DNA from: MFD01275-c22 sp963705885
GTDB lineage: Bacteria; Actinomycetota; Actinomycetes; JACCUZ01
Direction: 5' to 3'
Length of the DNA: 64,000 nucleotides
NCBI GenBank assembly: GCA_963705885.1
Contig: OY970120.1
Coordinates: 558,001 to 622,000, forward strand
Shown here piece after piece: positions 57,283 through 64,000 of the stretch (the first letter of the stretch is position 1; each line of letters starts with the position of its first letter). Made by a program: the position numbers and the translations under genes. The notes beneath the pieces were generated by a model. It was not told the origin of the DNA and made no database searches. It was given only the letters and a program-made list of their open reading frames with translations.

Positions 57283-57680
57283 CCCTCGAGCGCGTCAACC
57301 CGCCCTCGCTGCCGGCGCCGACCGGTTTCAGCCATGCCGTGACGGCCCGCGGCGGGTCGCTGGTGTTCCTCGCCGGGCAGACCGCGCTGGACGCCCACGG
57401 CCGGGTCGTCGACGGCGACGTCGTCGTGCAGTTCGAGCAGGCCCTGTCGAACCTGCTGGCCGCGCTCGCCGGGGCGGGCGGCGGCCCCGAGCACCTGGCC
57501 AAGCTGACGATCTTCGCGGTCGACCCCGCGGACTACCGCGCACGCTCCCGCGAGATCGGCGCGGTCTGGCAGCGGCTGGCCGGCCGCGACTACCCGGCCA
57601 TGGCACTGATCGGCATCGTGCGCCTCTGGGACGAGCCCGCCCTCGTCGAGCTCGAGGGCATCGCCGTCCTGCCCGAATGA
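57279..57680 (+). CDS. RidA-family enamine/imine deaminase-like protein
   Basis: A 133-residue RidA: FLAGQTALDAHGRVV, FEQALSNLLAALAGAGGGPEHLAKLTIF, and a C-terminal VELEGIAVLP. The conserved substrate-binding Arg is probably in GIVRLWDEP. Classical RidA hydrolyses reactive enamines. Coupled to the SDR gene by GTGA, it is likely dedicated to a pathway intermediate with a C=N or enamine group. Confidence 0.85.
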   Translation: MTLERVNPPSLPAPTGFSHAVTARGGSLVFLAGQTALDAHGRVVDGDVVVQFEQALSNLLAALAGAGGGPEHLAKLTIFAVDPADYRARSREIGAVWQRLAGRDYPAMALIGIVRLWDEPALVELEGIAVLPE

Positions 57681-57701
57681 CCTGCTGCCGACCGACGGGC
57701 G

Positions 57702-58394
57702 TCAGGGCACCCACACCGCGTGGTCGTGGGCGAAGACGACCCGGGACGGGTCCAGAGCGCAGAGGCGGTCGACCCACTGCGGGGGCGGCGGGAGCGAGGT
57801 GTCCGGACCGTCGCCGCGCGCACGGTGGGCCAGGACGTCGCGCGCGTAGTCGCTCGCCGAGTCGTGTGCCTGCCCGGCGACCACCACCACCCCGTCCTCG
57901 CCGCGCACGACCAGCGACTGGTGCCCGTCGGTGTGGCCCGGTGTGGGCAGCAGGACGACTCCGGGGAGGACCTCGGTCTCGCCGGCCAGCTCCTCGTAGC
58001 GGACGCCGGGTGGGTCCACGAGCTCGGGCAGCGTGTAGTCCGGCGTCCGCCGGGCCGCCTCCAGCTCGACGGCCTGGGTGAGGACGGGCCGGCCGGCCAG
58101 GTCCGGGTTGCCGCCGCAGTGGTCGAAGTGCAGGTGGCAGTTGGCCACCAGGTCGACCTCGTCGACGCCGATGCCCACGTCGGCCAGCGCGGCGGCGAGC
58201 GGCCGCCGCCGCGGCCGGTAGTGCACGTCGACCCCGGGCTCGCTGCCCATCCCGGTGTCGAAGAGCAGCACGCCGCCCGGGTGGGACACCAGGTAGCCCA
58301 GGCAGGGCTCGGCCCGGGCCCTGCCCGCGTCCGTCTCCCCTGCCGGCCGCACGAACCAGCCGAAGTCGACGCGCCTGACCGTCACAGCGTCCAC
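57702..58394 (-). CDS. MBL-fold hydrolase, N-acyl-homoserine-lactonase-like
   Basis: A 230-residue metallo-beta-lactamase-fold protein. CHLHFDHCGGNPDL, TPGHTDGHQSLVV and FAHDHAVW match the AiiA-type lactonase family. The bridging Asp of AiiA (IDASY) is not obvious; the region reads AGQAHDSASDY. Lactone or other ester hydrolysis is likely. The start is unsure (GTG 58385, 58394 or 58403). It converges on the SDR-RidA operon. Confidence 0.75.
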   Translation of the reverse strand: MDAVTVRRVDFGWFVRPAGETDAGRARAEPCLGYLVSHPGGVLLFDTGMGSEPGVDVHYRPRRRPLAAALADVGIGVDEVDLVANCHLHFDHCGGNPDLAGRPVLTQAVELEAARRTPDYTLPELVDPPGVRYEELAGETEVLPGVVLLPTPGHTDGHQSLVVRGEDGVVVVAGQAHDSASDYARDVLAHRARGDGPDTSLPPPPQWVDRLCALDPSRVVFAHDHAVWVP

Positions 58395-58429
58395 GCCGCC
58401 CACCCTGCCACCCGCGGCGGCTGCGGTGG

Positions 58430-59923
58430 TCAGCCCGCTGTGGCCGACGGCCAGCGGTGGACGGGCTCGTGCGTGCGTGCGTGTTCGCCGTAGCGGCGCA
58501 CCATCTCGCGCAGCGCCCACTCGCGGTCCGCGCCCCGACCCTGCAGCTCCTCGACTGTCCGCGTCTGCCAGTGGGCGCCGGTGCGGCCCGAGGACACCCG
58601 GTCGTGGACGATGCCGAGGTAGCGGTCGGCGTCCTCCCGGTCGACACCCCAAGAGGCGAGCCCGGTCGCGGCGAGCGGCAGCAACGTCTCGAGGAGGAGC
58701 CGCCGGGCGCAGCGTTCCCCCACCCGGGACGCCTCGGGCCAGTGCAGCCGGCCCGCCAGGCCGAGGCGGGCCGCCTCCTGCAGGTCGTGCGGGACGTGCC
58801 GGAAGTCCAGGCACCGGCTGACCGGCGCGTCCAGGTCGGCCACGGCCCGCACGAGCCCGAGGAACAGGGCCGCGTTGGCCACCATGTCCGCCGCCGTGGG
58901 GCCGCTCGGCATCACACGGTTCTCGATGCGCAGGTGCGGGTGGTCGTGCTGCACGTCGTAGACCGGGCGGTTCCACCGCCAGATGCTGCCGCTGTGCCGG
59001 CGCAGCTCCATCAGAGCCGGGACACGGTCCTCCGCCAGCTCCTGCAACGGGTCTGCGGGCTCGACGATCGGGAGCAGGGGTGCGTAGCGCAGGACGTTGT
59101 CCTCGAGCACGTCGACCGCCGTCGCCGCCCACCGGTCGCCCATCCAGACCCGCGGCGGCTCCCCGTTCGCCGCGGCCCCGGCGCGCCTGGTGTCCAGTGA
59201 CTGCTCGATGAGCGGGATGCGCGTCTCGTGCCAGACGTGGTGGCCGAGGACGTACGGCGAGTTGCCGGCCGCCGCGACCAGTGCGGGGCTCACGACCTGG
59301 GCGGCGTTGTAGAAGCGCGCGAAGTCGTCCGGCGAGGCGCGTACGTGCACCTGCAGGCTGGTCGCCGCGGCCTGCACCGCGATGCTGTCGGTCTCGACCT
59401 CGAGGTGGTCACTCCCCCGGATGTCCAGCCGCACGGACCGCTCCCGGAGGGCCGCCATCGTGGCGTCGAGGTAGGGGTAGCGCGGGTTGCCGGAGAGGTG
59501 GCTCGCCGTCAGGTCGGCGGCGTGCAGCGTCGGCAGCGTGCCGACGGCGACCGCGCGCGCCCCCCACCGCTGGGCGACCGCGCTGACCGCGTCCAGGGTC
59601 GCGGAGAGCTCGGCATCGAGGCGCCGGAGCACCGCTCCGTGGGTCGGCAGGGGAGGGACGTTGAGCTCGATGTTGAACCGCGACAGCTCGGCCTGGACGT
59701 CGTGGCGGTCGAGGGCGGCGAGCACCTCGGCGTTGACGTGCCGCGGCCGGCCGAGGGGGTCGACCAGGTCGAGCTCGACCTCGAGCCCGCAGGTCTCGGC
59801 CTGCGTGTCGAACGCCCCGTCGGCGATCATGCGCTCCAGCGCGGCGATGCTCCGGTCGAGCCGGTCGCGCACGGCGGCGCCGTCCGCGAGGGACCGGGTG
59901 GTCGGCTGGACCGCCTCACCCAT
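58430..59923 (-). CDS. Glutamate-cysteine ligase-like protein (GCS2 family, YbdK-like)
   Basis: About 497 residues from the ATG at 59923 (MGEAVQ). GLEVELDLVD holds the metal-binding Glu residues, RFNIELNVPP and AVGTLPTL follow, and the core has SLQVHVRASPDDFARFYN and HLRIENRVMPSGPTAADM. These are GCS2 features: ATP-dependent amide-bond formation, usually gamma-glutamylcysteine. Actinomycetes use mycothiol or ergothioneine, so the product may differ. ATG 59956 would add 11 residues. Confidence 0.85.
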   Translation of the reverse strand: MGEAVQPTTRSLADGAAVRDRLDRSIAALERMIADGAFDTQAETCGLEVELDLVDPLGRPRHVNAEVLAALDRHDVQAELSRFNIELNVPPLPTHGAVLRRLDAELSATLDAVSAVAQRWGARAVAVGTLPTLHAADLTASHLSGNPRYPYLDATMAALRERSVRLDIRGSDHLEVETDSIAVQAAATSLQVHVRASPDDFARFYNAAQVVSPALVAAAGNSPYVLGHHVWHETRIPLIEQSLDTRRAGAAANGEPPRVWMGDRWAATAVDVLEDNVLRYAPLLPIVEPADPLQELAEDRVPALMELRRHSGSIWRWNRPVYDVQHDHPHLRIENRVMPSGPTAADMVANAALFLGLVRAVADLDAPVSRCLDFRHVPHDLQEAARLGLAGRLHWPEASRVGERCARRLLLETLLPLAATGLASWGVDREDADRYLGIVHDRVSSGRTGAHWQTRTVEELQGRGADREWALREMVRRYGEHARTHEPVHRWPSATAG

Positions 59924-60025
59924 GAGCCGCACCGCCCTCCTCGCGCCGACCGACATGGACAGGCTCGGGAGCCGCGAGCGGCGCGCCCAGGGTCCTGTGT
60001 CCGCCGCCGGCGGGACGTTCGTACC

Positions 60026-60898
60026 TCAGGCAGGGACGGACCGCGCCGGGCTGGTCCCCAGGCCACCGGTGACCGCGTGCACGTGCCGTGCCGACGGCTC
60101 GGCGAGCAGGTCCTGCAGGTCGAAGAAGAGGTCGCCCGCCTGCCGGCCGTGCCAGGTGCGCGGCAGCAGCTCGGGAGGCAGGCCCGGGTCGAGGTAGGGA
60201 AGGCGGCGCCACTGGGTCAGCGCCCGCACGTAGTCGGCGAAGGCCAGCGCGTCGTCGACGCTGCGCCGGCGCCGCCACCGCGTGAGGACCGGGCCGTGCG
60301 CGCGCAGGAACTCGTCGTAGAGGTCGCGCAGGGCGTCGAGGTCCCACCAGGAGCGGACCGCCCTGCCGAGGTCGCCGAACGCGAGGTAGTGGGACCGGAA
60401 CAGGTCGACGTAGTCGGTGAGGCCCAGCCGTTCCAGCGTCCGGCGCGTGTCGTCGTAGAGGTGCGCGGGCGCGACCCAGACGCCCGCAGCGGCCGTGCCG
60501 AAGCCGAGGGCCGCGAGGCGGGAGCGCAGCATGTGGCGCTTCTGCCGCTCGCTCTCGGGCACCGAGAACACCGCGAGCAGCCAGCCGTCCTCGATGCGGG
60601 CGGCGGGCCGGCGGAAGATGCGGTGGTCGCCCTCGCCGAGGATGTCGCGAGCGGGGCCCGAGAGGCCGTAGCCCGCCGAGCCGTCCTGGCGCACGGCCTC
60701 GAGCATGCCGCGGCGCTTGAGCCGGGAGATCGACGAGCGCACCGCCGGCTCGTCGACGCCGAGCTCGGCCATGAGGCGGATCAGCGCCGCGACGGAGATC
60801 CAGCCACCCGCCTCGCGGGCGTACAGGCCGTAGATCGTGACGATGAGCGACCGTGGCTGCTCGGAGCGCTGGTCATGCGTCTCCGTGGGCGTCGTCAC
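60026..60898 (-). CDS. PaaX-family transcriptional regulator
   Basis: A 290-residue regulator. The N-terminal winged helix reads RSLIVTIYGLYAREAGGWISVAALIRLM, then AVRSSISRLKRRGMLEAVRQDGSAGYGLS, as in PaaX, which represses phenylacetate genes until a CoA-thioester binds. The central and C-terminal PaaX domains are present (WLLAVFSVPESERQKRHMLRSRL; LPYLDPGLPPELLPRTWHG). It likely controls the flanking catabolic genes and probably senses an aryl- or acyl-CoA. It is divergent from the formamidase-like gene by 45 nt. Confidence 0.9.
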   Translation of the reverse strand: MTTPTETHDQRSEQPRSLIVTIYGLYAREAGGWISVAALIRLMAELGVDEPAVRSSISRLKRRGMLEAVRQDGSAGYGLSGPARDILGEGDHRIFRRPAARIEDGWLLAVFSVPESERQKRHMLRSRLAALGFGTAAAGVWVAPAHLYDDTRRTLERLGLTDYVDLFRSHYLAFGDLGRAVRSWWDLDALRDLYDEFLRAHGPVLTRWRRRRSVDDALAFADYVRALTQWRRLPYLDPGLPPELLPRTWHGRQAGDLFFDLQDLLAEPSARHVHAVTGGLGTSPARSVPA

Positions 60899-60943
60899 GC
60901 GGACACGATAGCGTCGGCGACCCGCGCGACCCCGAGGAGAGCC

Positions 60944-61771
60944 GTGGCACGAGACCCGACGGAGGTCCTGAGCCGGCCCGCTCCTCCACCCGACCTGACC
61001 CTTCGCTACGGCAGCGGCGCCGAGCACGTCGTCGACGTCCGGCTCCCCCGGCACGGCACGGGACGGCGGCCTCTTGTCGTGGTCGTGCACGGCGGCTTCT
61101 GGCGCGCGGCCTACGACCGCGGCCACACGGGGCCGCAGGCGAGCGCGCTGGCGGACGCCGGCTTCGTCGTCGCGGTGCCGGAGTACGGCCGGGTCGGGCA
61201 GGCCGGCGGGGGCTGGCCGGGCACGTTCGACGACACCGCCGCGTGGAGCGACCGGCTCGTCGGCCTCGTCGAGGACGGCGTCGGTCCGGACGTCGTCGAC
61301 CCCGATCGTGTCGTCTACATGGGCCACTCGGCGGGCGGGCACCTCGCCCTGTGGGCCGCATCGCGCCACCGGCTGCCGGAGACCTCGGCCTGGCACCGTC
61401 CCTCGCCGCTGCCCGTGCGCGGCGTCGTCTCGCTGGCCGGCGTCTGCGACCTCCGACTCGCCGCGGAGCTCGACCTCAGCGACGGCGCGGCCCGGGACCT
61501 CGTCGGCGGCGACCCGGCGGGGGCACCGGAGCGCTACGCCCTGGGTGACCCGGCCGGGCTCGTCCCGTCCGGCGTGCGGTCGGTGCTGGTCCACGGCGCG
61601 GACGACCCGAACGTGCCGATCACGCTGAGCCGGACGTACGCCACGACGGCGCGGGCCGCCGGCGACCACGTGGAGCTGGTCGAGCTGCCGGGGACCGGGC
61701 ACTTCGAGGTGATCGACCCCCTCACCGCGGCCTGGGCCGCCGTCACGGCCGCCCTGACCTCGCTGCTCTGA
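60944..61771 (+). CDS. Alpha/beta hydrolase, kynurenine-formamidase-like
   Basis: A 275-residue alpha/beta hydrolase of the BD-FAE/KFase type. The oxyanion motif is HGGFWR, the nucleophile elbow MGHSAGGHLALW (Ser), the acid in HGADDPNVP and the His in GTGHFEVID. KFases remove formate from N-formylkynurenine in tryptophan breakdown. Other esters are possible. The GTG has GAGGAG 5 nt upstream. It is followed by the ABC importer on the same strand with a 144-nt regulatory gap. Confidence 0.82.
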   Translation: MARDPTEVLSRPAPPPDLTLRYGSGAEHVVDVRLPRHGTGRRPLVVVVHGGFWRAAYDRGHTGPQASALADAGFVVAVPEYGRVGQAGGGWPGTFDDTAAWSDRLVGLVEDGVGPDVVDPDRVVYMGHSAGGHLALWAASRHRLPETSAWHRPSPLPVRGVVSLAGVCDLRLAAELDLSDGAARDLVGGDPAGAPERYALGDPAGLVPSGVRSVLVHGADDPNVPITLSRTYATTARAAGDHVELVELPGTGHFEVIDPLTAAWAAVTAALTSLL

Positions 61772-61787
61772 CGGCAGTCACCCAGTG

Positions 61788-61827
61788 ATGTCGGATCGCT
61801 GACGCCGTTATGTCGAATCGTTGACGC
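61788..61827. promoter_or_regulatory. Two direct repeats (22-bp spacing) overlapping the importer promoter
   Basis: ATGTCGGATCGCTGACGC (61788-61805) and ATGTCGAATCGTTGACGC (61810-61827) agree at 16 of 18 bases, and their starts are 22 bp apart (about two helical turns). The second overlaps a -35 box TTGACG (61821-61826), which has TAGAAC 18 nt on (61845-61850). A palindrome TGACATGTCA follows at 61867-61876, with another TGACAT at 61857-61862. Confidence 0.65.
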
Positions 61828-61850
61828 GAGACACGAATGCTCGATAGAAC
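61821..61850 (+). promoter_or_regulatory. Candidate promoter of the ABC importer operon
   Basis: TTGACG (61821-61826), 18-nt spacer, TAGAAC (61845-61850). Transcription would start near 61857, leaving a ~60-nt leader with the TGACATGTCA palindrome before the ribosome site GAGGGAG and ATG 61916. Confidence 0.5.
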
Positions 61851-61915
61851 GTGTGCTGACATCGCCTGACATGTCACACCGAAGGACGACGCCGTTCTCA
61901 CGAGGGAGCACCGCC

Positions 61916-63133
61916 ATGATCCGAAACTCCGACGGCCGGCGACCCGCCGGCCGCAGCCGCCTCGGGGCCGCGGTCGGCGCCCTCGTCCTGGTCCTCACCG
62001 CCTGCGGCGGGTCGAGCCTGGGCGGTGACGACGGCGGCAGCGGAGGCGGGGACGACGGGCCGGTGAAGCTCGGGCTGCTCGTTCCCCGGTCCGGTGTCTA
62101 CAACGCCCTGGGCGACGACATGAAGGCCGGCTTCGAGACCTACCTCGAGCAGCACGACAACAAGCTCGGCGGCCGCGACGTCAAGGTCGTGGTCGCCGAC
62201 GAGGGCGAGACGGCCGACTCCGGCAAGGCGGCGGCGGACAAGCTCGTCAAGCAGGACAAGGTCGACGCCGTCGTCGGGGTCGTCAGCTCGGCGGTCATGA
62301 ACGCCGTGTTCGACCTCTTCGAGTCCTCGAAGGTTCCGCTCGTCGGCTCGAACGCGTCGCCGACCACGCTGACCGGGATGTCGTACATCTGGCGCACGTC
62401 CTACGTCAACGACGAGCCGGGCATCGCGCTCGGTGAGTACGTCGCGGAGAACGCGGGCGGCCCGGTGTACCTGATCGCGGCGGGCTACCAGGCCGGCGAG
62501 GACGAGATCGTGGGCTTCCAGCAGAGCTTCGACCCGGCCGGCGGCGAGGCCGCGGGCGACCCCGTCTACACGCCCTTCCCCGCGACGAAGAACTTCCAGC
62601 CCTTCCTGTCCAAGGTGCAGAAGTCCGACGCCAAGGCGGTGTTCACCTTCTACGCGGGCGGCGCCGCGGTGGACTTCGTCAAGCAGTACGAGCAGTTCGG
62701 GCTGGCCGGCAAGGTGCCGCTCTACGCCCCGGGCTTCCTCACCGAGGGGGGCGTCCTGCAGGCGCAGGGCGACGCCGCGCTCGGTGTGTTCACCTCCATG
62801 AACTACAGCGCCGACCTCGACAACGAGCTCAACACCGCCTTCGTCGCGGACTACGAGGCCAAGACCGGTGCCAAGCCGACGACCTATGCCATGGCGACCT
62901 ACGACGCCGCCAAGGTCCTCGACATGGCGATCGAGAAGGCCGGCGACGAGGTCACGTCGGAGACCATCAACGCGGCCATCGGCGAGCTCGGCGAGATCGA
63001 CAGCCCCCGCGGCACCTGGAGGTTCAACGACAACGGGACGCCCGTCCAGATGTGGTACCTGCGCGAGGTGCAGGAGACCGGGAACGGCCTGGAGAACGTC
63101 CGCGTCGCGGAGCTCGGCACCCTCGGCGACTGA
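61916..63133 (+). CDS. ABC transporter substrate-binding lipoprotein (branched-chain amino acid type)
   Basis: A 405-residue exported receptor. The signal peptide ends in lipobox LTAC (about residue 31), then a Gly/Asp linker and a Peripla_BP_6/LivJ-type domain: VKLGLLVPRSGVYNALGDDMKAG, VVGVVSSAVMNAVFDL, SNASPTTL. Receptors of this class bind amino acids, amides, urea or aromatic acids. GAGGGAG lies 8 nt before the ATG. The permease gene follows after 30 nt. Confidence 0.9.
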   Translation: MIRNSDGRRPAGRSRLGAAVGALVLVLTACGGSSLGGDDGGSGGGDDGPVKLGLLVPRSGVYNALGDDMKAGFETYLEQHDNKLGGRDVKVVVADEGETADSGKAAADKLVKQDKVDAVVGVVSSAVMNAVFDLFESSKVPLVGSNASPTTLTGMSYIWRTSYVNDEPGIALGEYVAENAGGPVYLIAAGYQAGEDEIVGFQQSFDPAGGEAAGDPVYTPFPATKNFQPFLSKVQKSDAKAVFTFYAGGAAVDFVKQYEQFGLAGKVPLYAPGFLTEGGVLQAQGDAALGVFTSMNYSADLDNELNTAFVADYEAKTGAKPTTYAMATYDAAKVLDMAIEKAGDEVTSETINAAIGELGEIDSPRGTWRFNDNGTPVQMWYLREVQETGNGLENVRVAELGTLGD

Positions 63134-63163
63134 CCGCCGCACCCCACCGACGGAGAGGGTGCC

Positions 63164-64000
63164 GTGGGCGTCCTGGAGTGGTTCGACGACAACCTCGTCA
63201 GCATGGTCGACGGGGTGGCGTTCGGGCTGCTGCTCTTCACGCTCGCGGTCGGGCTGTCGCTCGTCTTCGGGATGATGGACGTGCTCAACCTCGCCCACGG
63301 CACCCTCTACCTCGTCGGCGCCTACGCCGCCTACTCGCTGTCCGACGGGAGCCTCCTCGGCCTCGCCGCTGCGCTGCTCGTCGGTCTGCTGGTCGGTGCC
63401 GTGGGCGGAGTGGTGCTGGCGGCGATGACCCAGCCGCTGGCGGGGCGGGGACACCTCGACCAGGCAGTCCTCACCCTCGGCGTCTCGTTCATCGTCGCCG
63501 ACCTGCTCGCCTCGACGTACGGCGCGGAGGTGCTGCCGGCCGACCCGCCGTCGGCGCTGCGCGGCTCGGCGTCGATCCTCGGGCACACCTACCCCGTCTA
63601 CCGCCTGGTGTTCATCGGGGTGGCGGCCGCACTCGCCCTGGTCGTGTGGGCGCTGTTCGAGCGCAGCTCGCTCGGCGCCCTCGTCCGGGCGACCGTGGCC
63701 GACCGCGAGATGGTGCGGGCGCTCGGCGTCGACACCCGGGTCGTGCTGGTCGCGGTCTTCGCCTTCGGTGCCGCGCTGGCCTCCCTCGGCGGGGTGTTCG
63801 GCGCGCCGATCCTCGGCCCCGGGCCCGGTGTCGACGAGACGGTGCTGGTGCTGTCGCTCGTCGTCGTCGTGGTGGGCGGGCTGGGCTCGGTCTCCGGCGC
63901 GCTGCTGGGTGCCCTGCTCATCGGCCAGGTGCAGACGCTGGGTGTCGCGGTGGTCCCGGAGTACGCGCCGTTCCTGCTGTTCGGCACGATGCTCGTCGTC
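63164..64000 (+). CDS. Branched-chain-amino-acid-type ABC permease (LivH-like), truncated by window edge
   Basis: A GTG at 63164 (GGAGAGGG upstream) opens a frame that is still open at the end of the window, 279 codons in. It has the LivH pattern: FGMMDVLNLAHGTLYLVGAY, a conserved FVRATV-like ALVRATVADREMVRALGVD segment (EAA-type loop), and several membrane helices. With the binding protein it starts an importer operon whose second permease and ATPases should lie beyond the window. Confidence 0.9.
   Translation, partial: MGVLEWFDDNLVSMVDGVAFGLLLFTLAVGLSLVFGMMDVLNLAHGTLYLVGAYAAYSLSDGSLLGLAAALLVGLLVGAVGGVVLAAMTQPLAGRGHLDQAVLTLGVSFIVADLLASTYGAEVLPADPPSALRGSASILGHTYPVYRLVFIGVAAALALVVWALFERSSLGALVRATVADREMVRALGVDTRVVLVAVFAFGAALASLGGVFGAPILGPGPGVDETVLVLSLVVVVVGGLGSVSGALLGALLIGQVQTLGVAVVPEYAPFLLFGTMLVV

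Noticed and set aside
60890..60915. A fourth ATGTCG-N6-TGAC operator before the PaaX gene
   Set aside because: Only the TGAC end and a few other positions match; too weak to list as a site.

Overview
The window is very GC-rich (I estimate above 70%), with G/C in almost every third codon position and frequent GTG starts. Its gene order is that of a free-living actinomycete. Long runs match blocks I recall from Mycobacterium tuberculosis (roughly Rv3625c-Rv3678c: tilS, Zn-protease, dacB, ppa, holB, topA, tad genes, HAD phosphatase, acs, marP, nudix, thioredoxin, nth, crp, MBL, RidA). The bldG-apgA pair with a divergent DEAD-box helicase, and an RsiG homologue, recall Streptomyces and its relatives. 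A Frankiales/Geodermatophilales/Kineosporiales-like soil actinobacterium is my best guess; the genus cannot be told from the sequence alone.

Layout. 1-5630: 5' end of tilS, DUF2342 Zn-protease, a tiny membrane protein, dacB, ppa, an unknown membrane protein, a DivIVA-like coiled-coil protein and a TfoX-like protein. 5773-14310: secreted M14 carboxypeptidase, DrrAB-type ABC exporter, PAS-GAF-PP2C phosphatase, DUF4291 protein and an MFS transporter. 14364-23828: tRNA-Thr(CGU), ricT, a diguanylate cyclase lodged between ricT and holB, holB, an MFS-dTMP kinase fusion and topA. 23967-26308: hppA, a proton-pumping pyrophosphatase whose frame is broken by two apparent one-base insertions. 26516-30436: bldG-apgA signalling pair, helicase and a small membrane protein. 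30467-35383: complete-looking Tad/Flp pilus operon (ssd-tadA-tadB-tadC-pilin-tadE-tadF-like), mostly with 4-bp stop/start overlaps. 35691-41817: HAD phosphatase (one apparent insertion), degenerate Fic-like protein, and acetate uptake and activation (DUF485-actP, acs).

41863-46810: a possible structured leader followed by an ion-transport operon (CBS protein, ArsB/NhaD carrier, NhaA fused in frame to a holin-like protein, alpha/beta hydrolase, DUF309). 46819-50040 (minus): marP, nudix, thioredoxin-like lipoprotein and nth, each joined by a GTGA overlap. 50189-54465: rsiG, crp, MBL, nudix, MerR regulator, RidA and DUF4177.

54500-64000 is the accessory part. It holds a BadI/MenB-like hydrolase, a thiolase, an SDR, a second RidA, a lactonase-like MBL protein, a GCS2 ligase, a PaaX-type regulator, a kynurenine-formamidase-like hydrolase, and the start of a branched-chain-amino-acid-type ABC importer that runs off the window. 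Together these suggest CoA-linked degradation of an amino-aromatic acid. A repeated 16-nt motif (ATGTCG-N6-TGAC) sits in front of both the thiolase/SDR genes and the importer, which ties them to one regulator. Two further links run across the window: the diguanylate cyclase (15422) makes c-di-GMP, and the RsiG homologue (50189) has the residues that bind it.
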